Below are positions 8,122-18,462 of a stretch of DNA of 64,000 bases, in pieces. Position 1 is the stretch's first letter. Each line of letters starts with the position of its first letter. The translations under genes were made by a program, and so were the position numbers. The DNA is from Pseudomonas putida (lineage in GTDB: Bacteria > Pseudomonadota > Gammaproteobacteria > Pseudomonadales > Pseudomonadaceae), in the NCBI RefSeq assembly GCF_025905425.1, contig NZ_CP109603.1:5472501-5536500 (forward strand), written 5' to 3'. The notes beneath the pieces were generated by a model. That model saw only the letters and a program-made list of their open reading frames with translations. It did no database searches and was not told the DNA's origin.

Positions 8122-10980
8122 TCATCTCCCGACCGCTGCCTGCAACTGCTCCAGCCCTTCATTCAGCGCCTGCTCCAGCTCCCGCTTGTAACGCAGATAC
8201 AAGACCGTCGCGCCCAACTCATCACCCAGCAGCTCGGACAAATCCAGATCGGTAATGTAGCAGCGGTAATTGCCGGCACTGCGGCGTTGCCCGATGATCT
8301 GCCGGGCGACTACCGCATAGAGCTGGTCGCCATGCTCCAGCTCGGAAAACTCCTGTTGGTCACAGTACAAGGTGACATGCACGGCGCCTGCTGTACCGGC
8401 CTGGATGATGGCCTGAACCTCGTAATAAGGCTGGCCGCTACCTTCCACCGGCGCAGACCGCAGCTCGATGCTGCGTGCCTTGCCAGCGCCTGAAGGCAGC
8501 AACTGCCCGTACTGGATATCCAGCGCTGCGGGCTGCAGGCTGTCGAGCGGCAGTTGGGCATCACGGCGCATCAGCACTGAGCGCAGAAAGCGCTGCAGCG
8601 GCAGCAACAAATGTGCTTCATCCTGCAGTGGCAGGTGCTGCTGCCACAGCGCGTTGTACTCATCCAGCACGTACAGATCAGCCCAGTCACCCTGCAGGCG
8701 ATAGAACACCTGGATGCAAGCGGGCCGGCCTTGCTCCAGTACCAGTGGCAGGTCGTAGTCCTGCAGCGCGTTGGCGTCCAGGTGCAGCGGGCTGTAGGCG
8801 CTGCGCTCTTCGCTCAGGTAGCCCAGCACTGCCTCGTGGTCGGCCAGGGTCGCCAGGCTGACCTGGCCGGGCAAAAGCGCCAGCACATGCGTGTGCTGAG
8901 CCACCTGCAGCACATAGCGGTGGTTCGCACCCTGGTCGAGCAGCCGCTGCACCGTGGCGAAAATATCCTCGACCCGCTGCTCGATGGCCTGGGCACGGTT
9001 GTGGCAGAAGCAGCGCACCCGTAGCTGTGGGCGATGCCCGCGCTGACCGAGGCTGTTGAGGAAATCACGCAGGCAACGCAGCAACGCGTGATCGCCGTCG
9101 TAGCGCTGCACCAGCACCTCGTTCCAGCTGTTGAGCGTGACTTGGTCGAGCGTTAGTACCAGGTTTTCGCGCACGCCGGCGTAGCTCAGCGAGTCGGTGC
9201 GCTCGGTGGTCATCAGGATGTTCAGGTCGCGCTGGTGACGCAGCGGGTCGACGCCGACGTTGATCAGCAGCAGGATTTGGTCGGCCACACTGGGCTGCAG
9301 CAGGCGGACTTCGCTGACCGTGGGCAGCGGTAGGTCGATGGTCTGTTGCAAGCTGCCCAGCAGATTGAACAGCTCGAGCTCCTTCAGGTCGCTGGCGCCA
9401 GGGTGCAGGGCAAAGCGTGTGCTGCTGTCGATCACGCCGTTGCGATGGGCCCAGGTGAGCAGTTCGAGCAGTTCGCGGCAGCGTTTTATCGGGCTGAAGT
9501 GCTCCACCTCGTGGGTGCTCAGGTTGCCGGCGTAAAGCTCCCAGTGGTGGCTGCCAGGCTCCTTGCGATTGGGAGCCTGGACCAGGGTGAGGGTGCCTTC
9601 GGCCAGGTCCGGGGCAATCCCAGGGTTGATCACCTCGGTCTTGCCGGCGCGACGCTCGAAGGCTGCGTACAGGCGTCGTCCCAGCACATTGAGGTCACGC
9701 TGGTCGGCGCGGCTGCTGGCGTTGCGGGTCTGGGCGAACTGGCTAAGGAAGCGGTAGCTGTGGTTCAGCTCGGCCACCAGTTCGCGGCGTTCGACGGCGA
9801 CCTGGCGCACCTTCCACTGGCTACGGCTATCGAGCAGGGCCAGTTGGCGCTCGTCCCAGCCCCATTCGTCAGCCAAGCGTTGCAGCAACTGGCGTTGCCA
9901 GCCGTTGGCACGCACCTGGCCGCTGAGTTTCTTATTGACCTTCAGGTACAGGCTGCGGCGTACCAGCTCAAGGCGTGCAACTTCGCCGCGTTGACGCAGG
10001 TAGTGCTCGATCCGCCGGTAGACCATCACATAGGGGTCCAGCGCGTCGAGGTCGAGCTGGTTGGCAAAGACTGCGTGCTTGAAGTCCAGGCTCAGGCAGC
10101 GCACAGCGGGGTGCTCACTGGCGTAGGCTTCGGTCAGCAGCAGCTTGAGCAGCGATTTGTAGGGCGAGTCGATGCCTTTGAACAGTTGCCATAGCCCGGC
10201 ACCGACGAACTCGCCGGGCGGGATATGCGCCAGGTTGCCGAGGTCGAGGACATCCTGGCTGCGGATGAAGCGCTTGCTGAGCAAGGTTTGGGTATAGGCG
10301 CTGTAGTTGTGTTCTTCATACACCGGCACCAGCCACCACAGGGGCGTGCGCCCGGCCAGCCAGATGGCGGTGCGGTAGAACTCGTCCAACAGCAGGTAAT
10401 GCTGGGTGGTGCCACAGTCGTCGGAGCCGAGCTGGCCATCCCGCTCGCCTTGGGTAAAACCTTGCGGGTCGATCAAAAAGAAGTGCGCCTCGGCGCCCAG
10501 GCTTGCGGCCCAGGTTTCCAGCAACTGGCACTTGCGGCGCAGCTCGCCCAACTGGTCATCGCCCAGGTCAGGCGCATGGCAGACCCACAGGTCCATATCG
10601 CTCTGTTCGGCCTGAGCCAGAGAGCCCAGGCTGCCCATCAGAAACACCCCGTGGATCGGGCACGGCGCGTGCCCGTGGCGGGCCTTGTAAGCGAACGAAC
10701 GTGCCAGCCGCTGTGCTTCGGCGACCAGCTCGGCGCCTGGCTCGAAACCGGCCACCCCTGCAGGGGTGCTGCCCGATACATAGCCCGGCAGCAGCGGGTG
10801 GTTCACGTGAAACAGCAGCGGCAACAGCGTCAGTACTTGTTGCTGGCGTGTCGACAGGCCCTCCATCGCACGCTGCAGCCGCCCTTGGTTAAGCTGCAGA
10901 AAACGCGCACGCAACGTCGCCAGTACCTTGCGGTCGATGCCTTCGTCCAGGTCGGGGCGGATTTCGTGGGGGTGGTTCAT
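8122..10980 (-). CDS. cyaA: Class I adenylate cyclase
   Basis: This 952-residue enzyme makes cAMP from ATP. It is the enterobacterial-type (class I) cyclase, not the membrane class III type. The N-terminal catalytic part has the nucleotidyltransferase pattern: GSLGS at about 116-120 followed by the metal-binding DMD at 128-130 (QSDMDLWVC). The long C-terminal half is the regulatory region of the family. Length and end (about 950 residues) match Pseudomonas homologues. The gene stands alone on its strand; a REP copy touches its stop. Confidence 0.94.
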   Translation of the reverse strand: MNHPHEIRPDLDEGIDRKVLATLRARFLQLNQGRLQRAMEGLSTRQQQVLTLLPLLFHVNHPLLPGYVSGSTPAGVAGFEPGAELVAEAQRLARSFAYKARHGHAPCPIHGVFLMGSLGSLAQAEQSDMDLWVCHAPDLGDDQLGELRRKCQLLETWAASLGAEAHFFLIDPQGFTQGERDGQLGSDDCGTTQHYLLLDEFYRTAIWLAGRTPLWWLVPVYEEHNYSAYTQTLLSKRFIRSQDVLDLGNLAHIPPGEFVGAGLWQLFKGIDSPYKSLLKLLLTEAYASEHPAVRCLSLDFKHAVFANQLDLDALDPYVMVYRRIEHYLRQRGEVARLELVRRSLYLKVNKKLSGQVRANGWQRQLLQRLADEWGWDERQLALLDSRSQWKVRQVAVERRELVAELNHSYRFLSQFAQTRNASSRADQRDLNVLGRRLYAAFERRAGKTEVINPGIAPDLAEGTLTLVQAPNRKEPGSHHWELYAGNLSTHEVEHFSPIKRCRELLELLTWAHRNGVIDSSTRFALHPGASDLKELELFNLLGSLQQTIDLPLPTVSEVRLLQPSVADQILLLINVGVDPLRHQRDLNILMTTERTDSLSYAGVRENLVLTLDQVTLNSWNEVLVQRYDGDHALLRCLRDFLNSLGQRGHRPQLRVRCFCHNRAQAIEQRVEDIFATVQRLLDQGANHRYVLQVAQHTHVLALLPGQVSLATLADHEAVLGYLSEERSAYSPLHLDANALQDYDLPLVLEQGRPACIQVFYRLQGDWADLYVLDEYNALWQQHLPLQDEAHLLLPLQRFLRSVLMRRDAQLPLDSLQPAALDIQYGQLLPSGAGKARSIELRSAPVEGSGQPYYEVQAIIQAGTAGAVHVTLYCDQQEFSELEHGDQLYAVVARQIIGQRRSAGNYRCYITDLDLSELLGDELGATVLYLRYKRELEQALNEGLEQLQAAVGR

Positions 10981-11176
10981 TGCACGCTCGGGGCAGGCCA
11001 GTGGGCTGCGGCGAGTTTAGCCTGAGCGAAGCAGTCGGATAAGCGCTAAATGGGTTATTGACGCCATTTTTCCAGCGGCTGTATGCGTTCGTCAGGCCCG
11101 GCGGCTCCAGCTATCGTCAGGCTTAAGGCATGATGTGAAGCATGAGCGTGGTTTCCCGATTTCGAGGTGTTTCCTG

Positions 11177-11632
11177 ATGCGTGTATGGATCGATGCCGAC
11201 GCCTGCCCCAAGGCGGCAAAGGATTTAATCGTCAAGTTCGCCCTCAAGCGCAAGCTCGAGGTGGTGATGGTGGCTGGCCAGGCGCAGAGCAAGCCGGCCT
11301 TTGCCTGTGTGCGGCTGATCGTGGTGCCCAGTGGCATGGATGCGGCCGATGATTATCTGGTCGACAATGCCGAGCCTGGCGAACTGGTGATCTGCAGCGA
11401 CGTGCCGCTGGCCGATCGGCTGGTCAAGAAAGGCGTGGCGGCGCTGGACCCGCGCGGGCGTGAGTTTGACGAGCGCAACATGGGCGATCGGCTGGCGGCG
11501 CGCAACCTGTTCACCGAGTTGCGCGAGCAGGGGCAGGTGGGGGGAGGGCAGGCGCCTTATGGCGAGCGCGAGAAACAGGCATTCGCCAATGCGCTGGACC
11601 GGATTATCGCGCGGTTGTCCAAACCCACCTGA
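11177..11632 (+). CDS. UPF0178 (YaiI/YqxD) family protein
   Basis: This 151-residue protein begins MRVWIDADACP and contains DDYLVDNAEPGELVI followed by SDVPLADRLVKKG, the PIN-like core of the UPF0178/DUF188 family. Conserved acidic residues (Asp6, Asp8 and the DD pair) suggest a metal-binding site, but no activity is established for this group. I chose the ATG at 11177 because similarity starts there; the in-frame start 14 codons upstream lacks support. It converges on elbB across a terminator-like hairpin. Confidence 0.88.
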   Translation: MRVWIDADACPKAAKDLIVKFALKRKLEVVMVAGQAQSKPAFACVRLIVVPSGMDAADDYLVDNAEPGELVICSDVPLADRLVKKGVAALDPRGREFDERNMGDRLAARNLFTELREQGQVGGGQAPYGEREKQAFANALDRIIARLSKPT

Positions 11633-11643
11633 CGTGCACGGCT

Positions 11644-11679
11644 TTTGTAGGAGCGCCCCGGCAAGGCCGCTCCTACAAA
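11644..11679. terminator. Bidirectional hairpin between yaiI-like gene and elbB
   Basis: A perfect 12-bp stem TTTGTAGGAGCG (11644-11655) pairs with CGCTCCTACAAA (11668-11679) across a 12-nt loop. It resembles a REP half-palindrome with T/A tails. It lies between convergent genes and could terminate both. Confidence 0.6.
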
Positions 11680-11697
11680 GGCAGCACAGTCCAGGGT

Positions 11698-12372
11698 TTA
11701 CTGGTCGCCTTCGTGGGTCAATTCCAGCACCCGGTCCACCAGCTTGTAGATCCCACCGGCGGCTTCGCTGATCGACTTGGCAACCATATAGGCCGGGGTA
11801 GTCACCAGTTTGCGCTGGGTGTCTTCAACGATGTCGTGCACATCGCATTCTTCATGCTTGCCGCCCATCTTTTCCACCGCTGCAGCGGTGCCGGCATCGT
11901 TACCGATGGTGCAGACCACGCCAGGGCCGTAGATCTTCGCCGCCAGCGCTGGCGAGATGCAGATCAGCCCAACCGGTTTGCAGGCGTCGGCAAAGGCCTC
12001 GGCCAGGGCCAGCACGTCTGGGTTGACGCTGCAGTTGGCGCCTTCGACGGCAAAGTTGGAGAGGTTTTTCGCCGCGCCAAAACCACCGGGCACGATCAGC
12101 GCATCGAAGTCCTCGGCATTGGCTTCGCGGATGTCCTTGACCTCACCGCGGGCAATGCGCGCCGACTCCACCAGCACGTTGCGCGACTCAGGCATCGGCT
12201 CGCCGGTCAGGTGGTCGATCACGTGCATTTGCGCGATGTTCGGCGCAAAGCACTGCACCTGCGCCCCGCGCTGGTCGAGGCGCAGCAGGGTGATCACGCT
12301 TTCGTGGATTTCGGCGCCGTCATACACGCCACAGCCGGAAAGAATCACCGCTACTTTTTTTGTCATGCTCAT
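11698..12372 (-). CDS. elbB: ElbB, DJ-1/PfpI-superfamily glyoxalase
   Basis: The 224-residue protein belongs to the DJ-1/ThiJ/PfpI fold. The nucleophile elbow Cys138 lies in GLICISPALAAK, and the conserved front half reads KVAVILSGCGVYDGAEIHE with the partner Glu. ElbB (formerly an isoprenoid biosynthesis protein) of E. coli has been reported to act as a glyoxalase. It has no signal peptide and is cytosolic. The start is either Met1 or Met3; both follow within 6 bp. It is a single gene convergent with the UPF0178 gene. Confidence 0.9.
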   Translation of the reverse strand: MSMTKKVAVILSGCGVYDGAEIHESVITLLRLDQRGAQVQCFAPNIAQMHVIDHLTGEPMPESRNVLVESARIARGEVKDIREANAEDFDALIVPGGFGAAKNLSNFAVEGANCSVNPDVLALAEAFADACKPVGLICISPALAAKIYGPGVVCTIGNDAGTAAAVEKMGGKHEECDVHDIVEDTQRKLVTTPAYMVAKSISEAAGGIYKLVDRVLELTHEGDQ

Positions 12373-12478
12373 TACTCCAGTGTCGAGGCGCTAAATGTCC
12401 TCTAGTTTGGCAGATGTAGCCATAGGGATTCCTGCGGTCGCGGCCTAATCTTTGTGGACAACGCCTGAGGTCGTCACC

Positions 12479-13747
12479 ATGGACCTGATACTGCTGGCCG
12501 TGCCGTTCTTCTTCGTATTGATCGCCGTCGAACTGGTGGCCGACCGCGTGCGTGGCCAGCGCAATTTCACGCTGGCCGACTCGATCAACAGCCTGAGTAC
12601 CGGTGCGTTGTCGACCAGTACCGGCCTGTTGACCAAAGGCGTTGGGCTGGTGACCTATGCCCTGGTCTGGGAGCACCTGGCGTTGCTGCGCTTGCCGCAG
12701 CAAGCGTGGTGGGTGTGGGTGCTGGCCTTCGTCCTGTACGACTTCTGCTACTACTGGCTGCACCGTCTGGGGCACGAACGCAATGTGCTGTGGGCGGCCC
12801 ATTCGGTGCATCACCAGAGCGAGGAGTACAACCTCACCACCGCGCTGCGCCAGACCAGCAGCGGCTTCATCTTTTCGTGGATCTTCTACCTGCCCTTGGC
12901 GCTGATCGGTGTGCCGCCGCTGGTGTTCGTCACCGTGGCGTCGCTGAACCTGCTGTACCAGTTCTGGGTGCATACCCGGCACATTCCCAAGCTCGGCTGG
13001 CTCGAATGGATACTGATCACGCCATCCAACCATCGCGTCCACCATGCGCAAAATCCTGTTTACTTGGATCGCAATTACGGCGGCGTGTTCATTCTCTGGG
13101 ACCGTCTGTTTGGAACAATCAAGGAGGAGGACCCGGCCGAGCCCGTGGTGTTCGGCGTAACCACGCCACTGGCCAGCTGGAACCCGTTGTGGGCCAACCT
13201 GCAGTTCTATGCCCACCTGTGGCGCGATGCCCGGCACACGCGCAGCGTATGGGACAAACTGCGGATCTGGTTCATGCCCACGGGTTGGCGCCCGGCCGAT
13301 GTCACGGCCCGTTACCCGCAGGCCAAGCCGGACCTGGCGCTGTTTCGCAAGTTCGAGATTGCCCTGGGCCGGGCGCAGCAGGCCTACGTGGCGGCGCAGT
13401 TCGTCGTCTACGTGGCCTTGGGCAGCTACTTGATGGAGGTGGCGCAGCGGGTGCCGACCGCCGCCCTGATACTGGGCTGGTCGGTGATGGCCTTGGGCCT
13501 GTTCGTGCTCGGGGCGCTGCTTGAGAACCGGCCTTGGGCCGTGCGCCTGGAGTTGGCGCGGCTGCTGTCGAATGCGCCAGCGCTGTACCTGGCTGGCGCA
13601 CTGGGCTTAGCGGTGATCACGCCGCTGGGGTGGTTCCTGCTCCTGGCTTACAGCCTGCTCAGCGTCTGGGGCCTGGCCAAGTGCCGCCGCCTTGCGCTCC
13701 GCGCGCAGGGTGCGGAAGCGCCGGCGCAGCCAGAGCAGGGCGCCTAG
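12479..13747 (+). CDS. Sterol desaturase/fatty acid hydroxylase-family membrane protein
   Basis: This 422-residue di-iron membrane enzyme has three histidine boxes: HRLGH (95-99), HSVHH (108-112) and HRVHH (185-189), plus His165 in FWVHTRH. It has several membrane segments: about 1-20, 60-90, 130-165 and a C-terminal bundle after residue 310. The C-terminal membrane extension makes it longer than minimal desaturases and recalls alkylglycerol monooxygenase-like proteins. The substrate is unknown. I chose the ATG at 12479 over a TTG upstream because GAGG lies at the right distance. Its last 141 bp run antisense to the 3' end of the DedA gene. Confidence 0.87.
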   Translation: MDLILLAVPFFFVLIAVELVADRVRGQRNFTLADSINSLSTGALSTSTGLLTKGVGLVTYALVWEHLALLRLPQQAWWVWVLAFVLYDFCYYWLHRLGHERNVLWAAHSVHHQSEEYNLTTALRQTSSGFIFSWIFYLPLALIGVPPLVFVTVASLNLLYQFWVHTRHIPKLGWLEWILITPSNHRVHHAQNPVYLDRNYGGVFILWDRLFGTIKEEDPAEPVVFGVTTPLASWNPLWANLQFYAHLWRDARHTRSVWDKLRIWFMPTGWRPADVTARYPQAKPDLALFRKFEIALGRAQQAYVAAQFVVYVALGSYLMEVAQRVPTAALILGWSVMALGLFVLGALLENRPWAVRLELARLLSNAPALYLAGALGLAVITPLGWFLLLAYSLLSVWGLAKCRRLALRAQGAEAPAQPEQGA

Positions 13748-14251
13748 CAACAGCAAGCCGCCGAGCACCCATAGCTCGTACCGCTTCACATTGCCCAGCA
13801 GGCCTTCGAGGATGGCGCCGAAGTGATAGGCCGCAGCCCCCAGTGCCAGTGCCCAGATGGCAGCGCCGATGCCGTTGAGCAGCAGGTAGCGGCGCGGCGG
13901 ATAGCCCGACAGGCCAATGGCCACCGGCATGACCGTGCGCAGGCCATAGACGAAGCGAAAACTCAGCACCCAGATGTCGGGGTGGCGGCGGATGTGGTCC
14001 AGTGCCCGATCACCCATGGCCTGCCAGCGCGGCTTGCGTGCCAGGATCTTGCGCCCATGGCGACGGCCCATGAAGTACCACAGCTGATCGCCGGCATAGC
14101 TGCCCAAAAAGGCCACCAGGCACACCAGCTTGATGTCCATGTATCCGCGGAACGCGAGAAAACCCGCAAGCACCAGGATGGTCTCGCCTTCAAAGAAGGT
14201 GCCTAGAAAAAGGGCAAAGTAGCCGAAATCCTGCAGGAATTGTTGAAGCAT
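13607..14251 (-). CDS. DedA family membrane protein
   Basis: DedA proteins are inner-membrane proteins of the SNARE-associated (VTT) fold, several linked to recycling of undecaprenyl phosphate or phospholipid flipping and to membrane homeostasis. The 214 residues contain the family motifs FEGETILVLAG near residue 20, GSYAGDQLWYFMGRRHG at about 50-66, and FRFVYGLRTVMP. A long basic cytosolic tail follows the last membrane segment. The start at 14251 is preferred because the longer frame (to 14404) adds a non-membrane stretch not typical of DedA. The 3' end overlaps the convergent desaturase gene by 141 bp. Confidence 0.87.
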   Translation of the reverse strand: MLQQFLQDFGYFALFLGTFFEGETILVLAGFLAFRGYMDIKLVCLVAFLGSYAGDQLWYFMGRRHGRKILARKPRWQAMGDRALDHIRRHPDIWVLSFRFVYGLRTVMPVAIGLSGYPPRRYLLLNGIGAAIWALALGAAAYHFGAILEGLLGNVKRYELWVLGGLLLLGALLWLRRRFRTLRAERKAAALGQAPDAEQAVSQEQEPPQRRDHR

Positions 14252-14467
14252 TTTCTGAGGTGCTGGCGAAATGAACGCGCAGCCTACCCCTTCGCGCGCG
14301 TGGATGAAAGTGTCCAAATGTGTCTCGACGTGAACAATTCCTACAAGGACAATGGCTTCGGCCACAAGTCGCAGGCTTGCCAGTGGGTGTAACACAGGCG
14401 TCATAATGGCCGCTTATCGTCCCGCTCAATTGATGATAGGGCGTTAACGTCCTCCAGGAACGTCCAG

Positions 14468-16729
14468 ATGAATAATGAAGTGCTCACCCCTGTCGTGATC
14501 AAGGACGCCCAGGCAGTCCCCGAAGAGATGGTGCAGACGCCGCCAGACCTGCCTCCGGCGCCAGAGCCAGAGTTGGAGCCAGAGCCGGTGGTCGAGGCTG
14601 CGGCCCCTGCATCGGCACCGGCCCCCGCGCCGGCACCGGCGATCGCCGTCCCCGGCCTGGACGACAGCAGCCTGTACATTCATCGCGAGCTGTCGCAGCT
14701 GCAGTTCAACATTCGGGTGCTGGAGCAGGCGCTGGACGAGAGCTACCCGCTGCTCGAACGCCTGAAATTCCTGCTGATCTTCTCCAGCAACCTCGATGAA
14801 TTCTTCGAGATCCGCGTCGCCGGCCTGAAGAAGCAGATCAACTTCGCCCGCGAACAGGCCGGTGCCGACGGTTTGCAGCCGCACCAGGCCCTGGCGCGCA
14901 TCAGCGAGCTGGTGCACACCGAGGTGGATCGTCAGTACGCCATCCTCAACGACGTGCTGTTGCCGGAGCTGGAAAAGCACCATATCCGCTTCATCCGCCG
15001 CCGTTACTGGACGCCCAAGCTCAAGACCTGGGTGCGGCGTTTCTTCCGCGACGAGATCGCCCCGATCATCACCCCGATCGGCCTTGACCCGACGCACCCG
15101 TTCCCATTGCTGGTGAATAAGAGCCTCAACTTTATCGTCGAGCTTGAAGGCGTCGATGCCTTCGGCCGCGATTCGGGCTTGGCGATCATCCCGGCGCCGC
15201 GCCTGTTGCCGCGGGTCATCCGAGTACCTGAAGAGGTCGGTGGCCCGGGTGCCAACTACGTATTCCTGTCGTCGATGATCCACGCCCACGCCGACGACCT
15301 GTTCCAGGGCATGAAGGTCAAGGGCTGCTATCAGTTCCGCCTGACCCGCAACGCCGACCTGGCGCTGGACTCCGAAGAAGTCGACGACCTGGCCCGCGCC
15401 CTGCGCGGCGAGCTGTTCTCGCGCCGTTACGGTGATGCCGTGCGCCTTGAGGTGGCCGATACCTGCCCGAAACACCTCTCGGATTACCTGCTCAAGCAGT
15501 TCAGCCTGAGCGAGAGTGAGCTGTACCAGGTCAACGGTCCGGTCAACCTGACCCGCCTGTTCAGCATCACCGGCCTCGACAGCCACCCGGAACTGCAATA
15601 CACGCCGTTCACCCCGGCGATCCCCAAGCTGCTGGTAAATGCCGACAACATCTTCAGCGTGATCAGCAAGCAGGACATCCTGCTGATGCACCCGTTCGAG
15701 TCGTTCACGCCGGTGGTCGACCTGCTGCGTCAGGCCGCCAAGGACCCGCATGTGCTCGCCGTGCGCCAGACCTTGTACCGCTCCGGCGCCAACTCGGAGA
15801 TCGTCGACGCCCTGGTGGACGCCGCCCGTAACGGCAAGGAGGTCACTGCGGTAATCGAGTTGCGTGCGCGCTTCGACGAAGAGTCCAACTTGCAGATGGC
15901 CAGCCGCCTGCAAGCCGCGGGTGCGGTGGTGATCTATGGTGTGGTCGGTTTTAAGACCCACGCCAAGATGATGCTGATCTTGCGGCGCGAGCAGGGTGAA
16001 ATCGTCCGCTACGCGCACCTGGGTACCGGTAACTACCACGCCGGCAACGCCCGTCTGTACACCGACTACAGCCTGCTGACTTCCGACGACGCCCTCACCG
16101 AAGACGTCGGCAAGCTGTTCAGCCAGCTGATCGGCATGGGCAAGACCCTGCGCATGAAGAAGCTGCTGCACGCACCCTTCACCCTGAAGAAGGGCATGCT
16201 CGACATGATTGCCCGCGAGACCCAGTTCGCGCTCGAAGGCAAGCCCGCGCACATCATCGCCAAGTTCAACTCGCTGACCGATGCCAAGGTTATCAAGGCG
16301 CTGTACAAGGCCAGCCAGTCTGGTGTGCGCATCGACCTGGTCGTGCGCGGCATGTGCTGCCTGCGGCCAGGCATTCCGGGGGTGTCGCACAACATTCACG
16401 TGCGCTCGATCATCGGCCGCTTCCTGGAGCACACCCGGGTGTTCTACTTCCTCAATGGCGGCGAGGAGCAGATCTACCTGTCCAGTGCCGACTGGATGGA
16501 GCGCAACCTCGACAAGCGCGTCGAGACCTGCTTCCCGGTCGAAGGCAAGAAGTTGTTGCTGCGGGTGAAGAAAGAGCTGGAAAGCTACCTGACCGACAAC
16601 ACCCATGCCTGGACGCTGCAGTCGGATGGGCGCTACGTGCGCAGCACCCCGACCGGCAACCAGAACCCGCGCAGTGCCCAGGCGACCCTGCTGGAGCGCC
16701 TGAGCAACCCGGTCCTCAACGTACGCTGA
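14468..16729 (+). CDS. ppk: Polyphosphate kinase 1
   Basis: PPK1 polymerises the gamma phosphate of ATP into polyphosphate. The 753-residue protein has an unusual Pro/Ala/Glu-rich N-terminal stretch (about 1-60), then the N domain ([20 protein letters not shown]), the head, and two C-terminal catalytic domains of phospholipase-D type. The active-site region carries both conserved histidines, in [13 protein letters not shown] and in [11 protein letters not shown]. It ends 14 bp inside the convergent ppx gene, so the pair of opposing enzymes share their 3' ends. The leading extension resembles that of other Pseudomonas PPK1 proteins. Confidence 0.95.
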   Translation: MNNEVLTPVVIKDAQAVPEEMVQTPPDLPPAPEPELEPEPVVEAAAPASAPAPAPAPAIAVPGLDDSSLYIHRELSQLQFNIRVLEQALDESYPLLERLKFLLIFSSNLDEFFEIRVAGLKKQINFAREQAGADGLQPHQALARISELVHTEVDRQYAILNDVLLPELEKHHIRFIRRRYWTPKLKTWVRRFFRDEIAPIITPIGLDPTHPFPLLVNKSLNFIVELEGVDAFGRDSGLAIIPAPRLLPRVIRVPEEVGGPGANYVFLSSMIHAHADDLFQGMKVKGCYQFRLTRNADLALDSEEVDDLARALRGELFSRRYGDAVRLEVADTCPKHLSDYLLKQFSLSESELYQVNGPVNLTRLFSITGLDSHPELQYTPFTPAIPKLLVNADNIFSVISKQDILLMHPFESFTPVVDLLRQAAKDPHVLAVRQTLYRSGANSEIVDALVDAARNGKEVTAVIELRARFDEESNLQMASRLQAAGAVVIYGVVGFKTHAKMMLILRREQGEIVRYAHLGTGNYHAGNARLYTDYSLLTSDDALTEDVGKLFSQLIGMGKTLRMKKLLHAPFTLKKGMLDMIARETQFALEGKPAHIIAKFNSLTDAKVIKALYKASQSGVRIDLVVRGMCCLRPGIPGVSHNIHVRSIIGRFLEHTRVFYFLNGGEEQIYLSSADWMERNLDKRVETCFPVEGKKLLLRVKKELESYLTDNTHAWTLQSDGRYVRSTPTGNQNPRSAQATLLERLSNPVLNVR

Positions 16730-18218
16730 GGACGAAGCCGACCCGGGCCAGCCACTCCGCCTCGTTGGCGAAGTCGGCCTGGGTCAGCTGGTTCTGTTCC
16801 AGCCAGTCTTGCGGGAAGACTACGTCGAGGCTGTTGTCACCAGCTTGCAGCTGCACCTTGGGCATCTGCTGAGTACCACGGATGTGGTGGAACAGGATGG
16901 CGAAGCGCAGCAGCACGCACAGGCGAATCAGCTGCACCCCTTCATCACCGAACTCGGCGAACTTGTCCTTGGGGATGTTGCGGCGATGGCCGCGTACCAG
17001 CAAGGCCATCATCTGCTGGTCCTCACGGGAGAAGCCCGACAGGTCGGAATGTTCGATCAGGTAGGCGCCGTGCTTGTGGTAGTGGTAGTGGGCGATATCC
17101 AGCCCTACTTCGTGCACTTTCGCAGCCCAGCCCAGAAGATCGCGCCAATTGCCGTCTTCCAGGCTCCAGGCCTTCGCGACCTGGTCGAACGCATGCAGCG
17201 CCTTGCGTTCGACGCGCGCGGCCTGGCCCTGATCGACGTGGTAGCGCTCCATCAATGAGTTGAGGGTGCGCTCGCGCACGTCTTCGTGGTGATGGCGGCC
17301 CAGCAGGTCGAACAGCACCCCTTCGCGCAGGGCGCCGTCGCAGTGATCCATGCGTTGCAGTTCGAGGGCGTCGAAGATGGCTTCGAGAATCGCCAGGCCA
17401 GCCGGGAAGATGGTGCGACGGTCCGGCTTTATGCCTTCGAAGTCGATCTTGTCGACCTCCCCCAGCTTGAACAGCTTGCGCTTAACCCACGCCAGCCCCT
17501 CGGCGTTGACCTCGCCATTGCCCAGGCCGCTGGCCTTGATGGCCGCGCCGATGGCCCGGATGGTCCCGGACGAGCCGATGGCTTCGTCCCAGGTCAGGCG
17601 GTGCAGGGCGTTTTCGATGCTCATCAGCTCCAGGCGCGCGGCAGTGTAGGCCTGGGCATAACGCGCCGGGGTGATTTTGCCGTCGCGGAAGTAGCGCTGG
17701 GTGAAGCTGACGCAGCCCATCTGCAGGCTCTCGCGCAGCAGTGGCTCGAAGCGCTGGCCGATGATGAACTCGGTACTGCCGCCGCCGATGTCGGCGACCA
17801 GGCGCTTGCCGGGGTTGTCGGCCAGGGTGTGCGAGACGCCCAGGTAGATCAGGCGGGCTTCCTCGCGGCCGGAGATCACCTCCACCGGATGGCCGAGAAT
17901 GGCCTCGGCGCGCTGGATGAATTCGTTGCGGTTGCGCGCTTCGCGCAGGGCGTTGGTGCCCACGATGCGCACGGCCCCTGCAGGCAGGCCGTTGATCAGC
18001 TGGGCGAAGCGCTTGAGGCAGTCGAGGCCCCGTTGCATGGCTTCTTCGCTGAGCTTGCGCTCTTCGTCGATGCCGGCGGCCAGCTGAACCTTTTCCCCCA
18101 GCCGTTCGAGAATGCGGATCTCGGTGTGGTGGGCCTTGGCCACGACCATGTGAAAACTGTTGGAGCCAAGGTCGATGGCGGCGATCAGAGACAGGTTCTT
18201 CGCGTTGGTATGCGGCAT
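16716..18218 (-). CDS. ppx: Exopolyphosphatase Ppx/GppA
   Basis: Ppx removes terminal phosphates from polyphosphate and may also hydrolyse pppGpp. At 500 residues it has the actin-like ATPase domains ([17 protein letters not shown] near residue 12, [22 protein letters not shown]) and a C-terminal HD-like domain (about 310-500, [16 protein letters not shown]). I chose the ATG at 18218; the frame extends 71 codons further upstream, but that part has no family features and covers the trxA control region. It overlaps the convergent ppk by 14 bp. Confidence 0.94.
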   Translation of the reverse strand: MPHTNAKNLSLIAAIDLGSNSFHMVVAKAHHTEIRILERLGEKVQLAAGIDEERKLSEEAMQRGLDCLKRFAQLINGLPAGAVRIVGTNALREARNRNEFIQRAEAILGHPVEVISGREEARLIYLGVSHTLADNPGKRLVADIGGGSTEFIIGQRFEPLLRESLQMGCVSFTQRYFRDGKITPARYAQAYTAARLELMSIENALHRLTWDEAIGSSGTIRAIGAAIKASGLGNGEVNAEGLAWVKRKLFKLGEVDKIDFEGIKPDRRTIFPAGLAILEAIFDALELQRMDHCDGALREGVLFDLLGRHHHEDVRERTLNSLMERYHVDQGQAARVERKALHAFDQVAKAWSLEDGNWRDLLGWAAKVHEVGLDIAHYHYHKHGAYLIEHSDLSGFSREDQQMMALLVRGHRRNIPKDKFAEFGDEGVQLIRLCVLLRFAILFHHIRGTQQMPKVQLQAGDNSLDVVFPQDWLEQNQLTQADFANEAEWLARVGFVLSVR

Positions 18219-18418
18219 GATCTGGATGTTCTCGGTCGTTAACCTGGCAATCGTGCCACGATACGGGGCTGTCGCCAACGCGTGGCACGCCAAGGCTTGA
18301 TGCAAGGCAATGTGCCATTCGATGTTATGACACGCATATGACAGTTTCGATTCGCGGCGTCTTGCACAACTATAGTTACACTCAATCGCCCGCGACTTCC
18401 TGTAGGGCGTGGGTGCGG

Positions 18419-18433
18419 CTATGATGGGCAACG
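18419..18433 (+). promoter_or_regulatory. Putative trxA promoter -10 region
   Basis: CTATGATGGGCAACG contains TATGAT (18420-18425), a good sigma-70 -10 box, 38 nt upstream of the trxA start. The -35 (TTCCTG at 18397-18402, 17-bp spacing) is weak. The same 15 bases recur upstream of argE. Confidence 0.45.
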
Positions 18434-18462
18434 TTTTTTAGCTTACGACCTTGGAGATTTCC

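Noticed and set aside
14387..14404. Pho-box-like pair GTGTAAC-N4-GCGTCAT upstream of ppk
   Set aside because: Each half deviates from the consensus and no good -10 follows at the right distance. It is too weak to list.
14444..16606. A 720-codon open frame antisense to ppk
   Set aside because: It mirrors the codon bias of ppk in a GC-rich genome, has no recognisable family motif and no ribosome site; the plus-strand PPK1 is clear.
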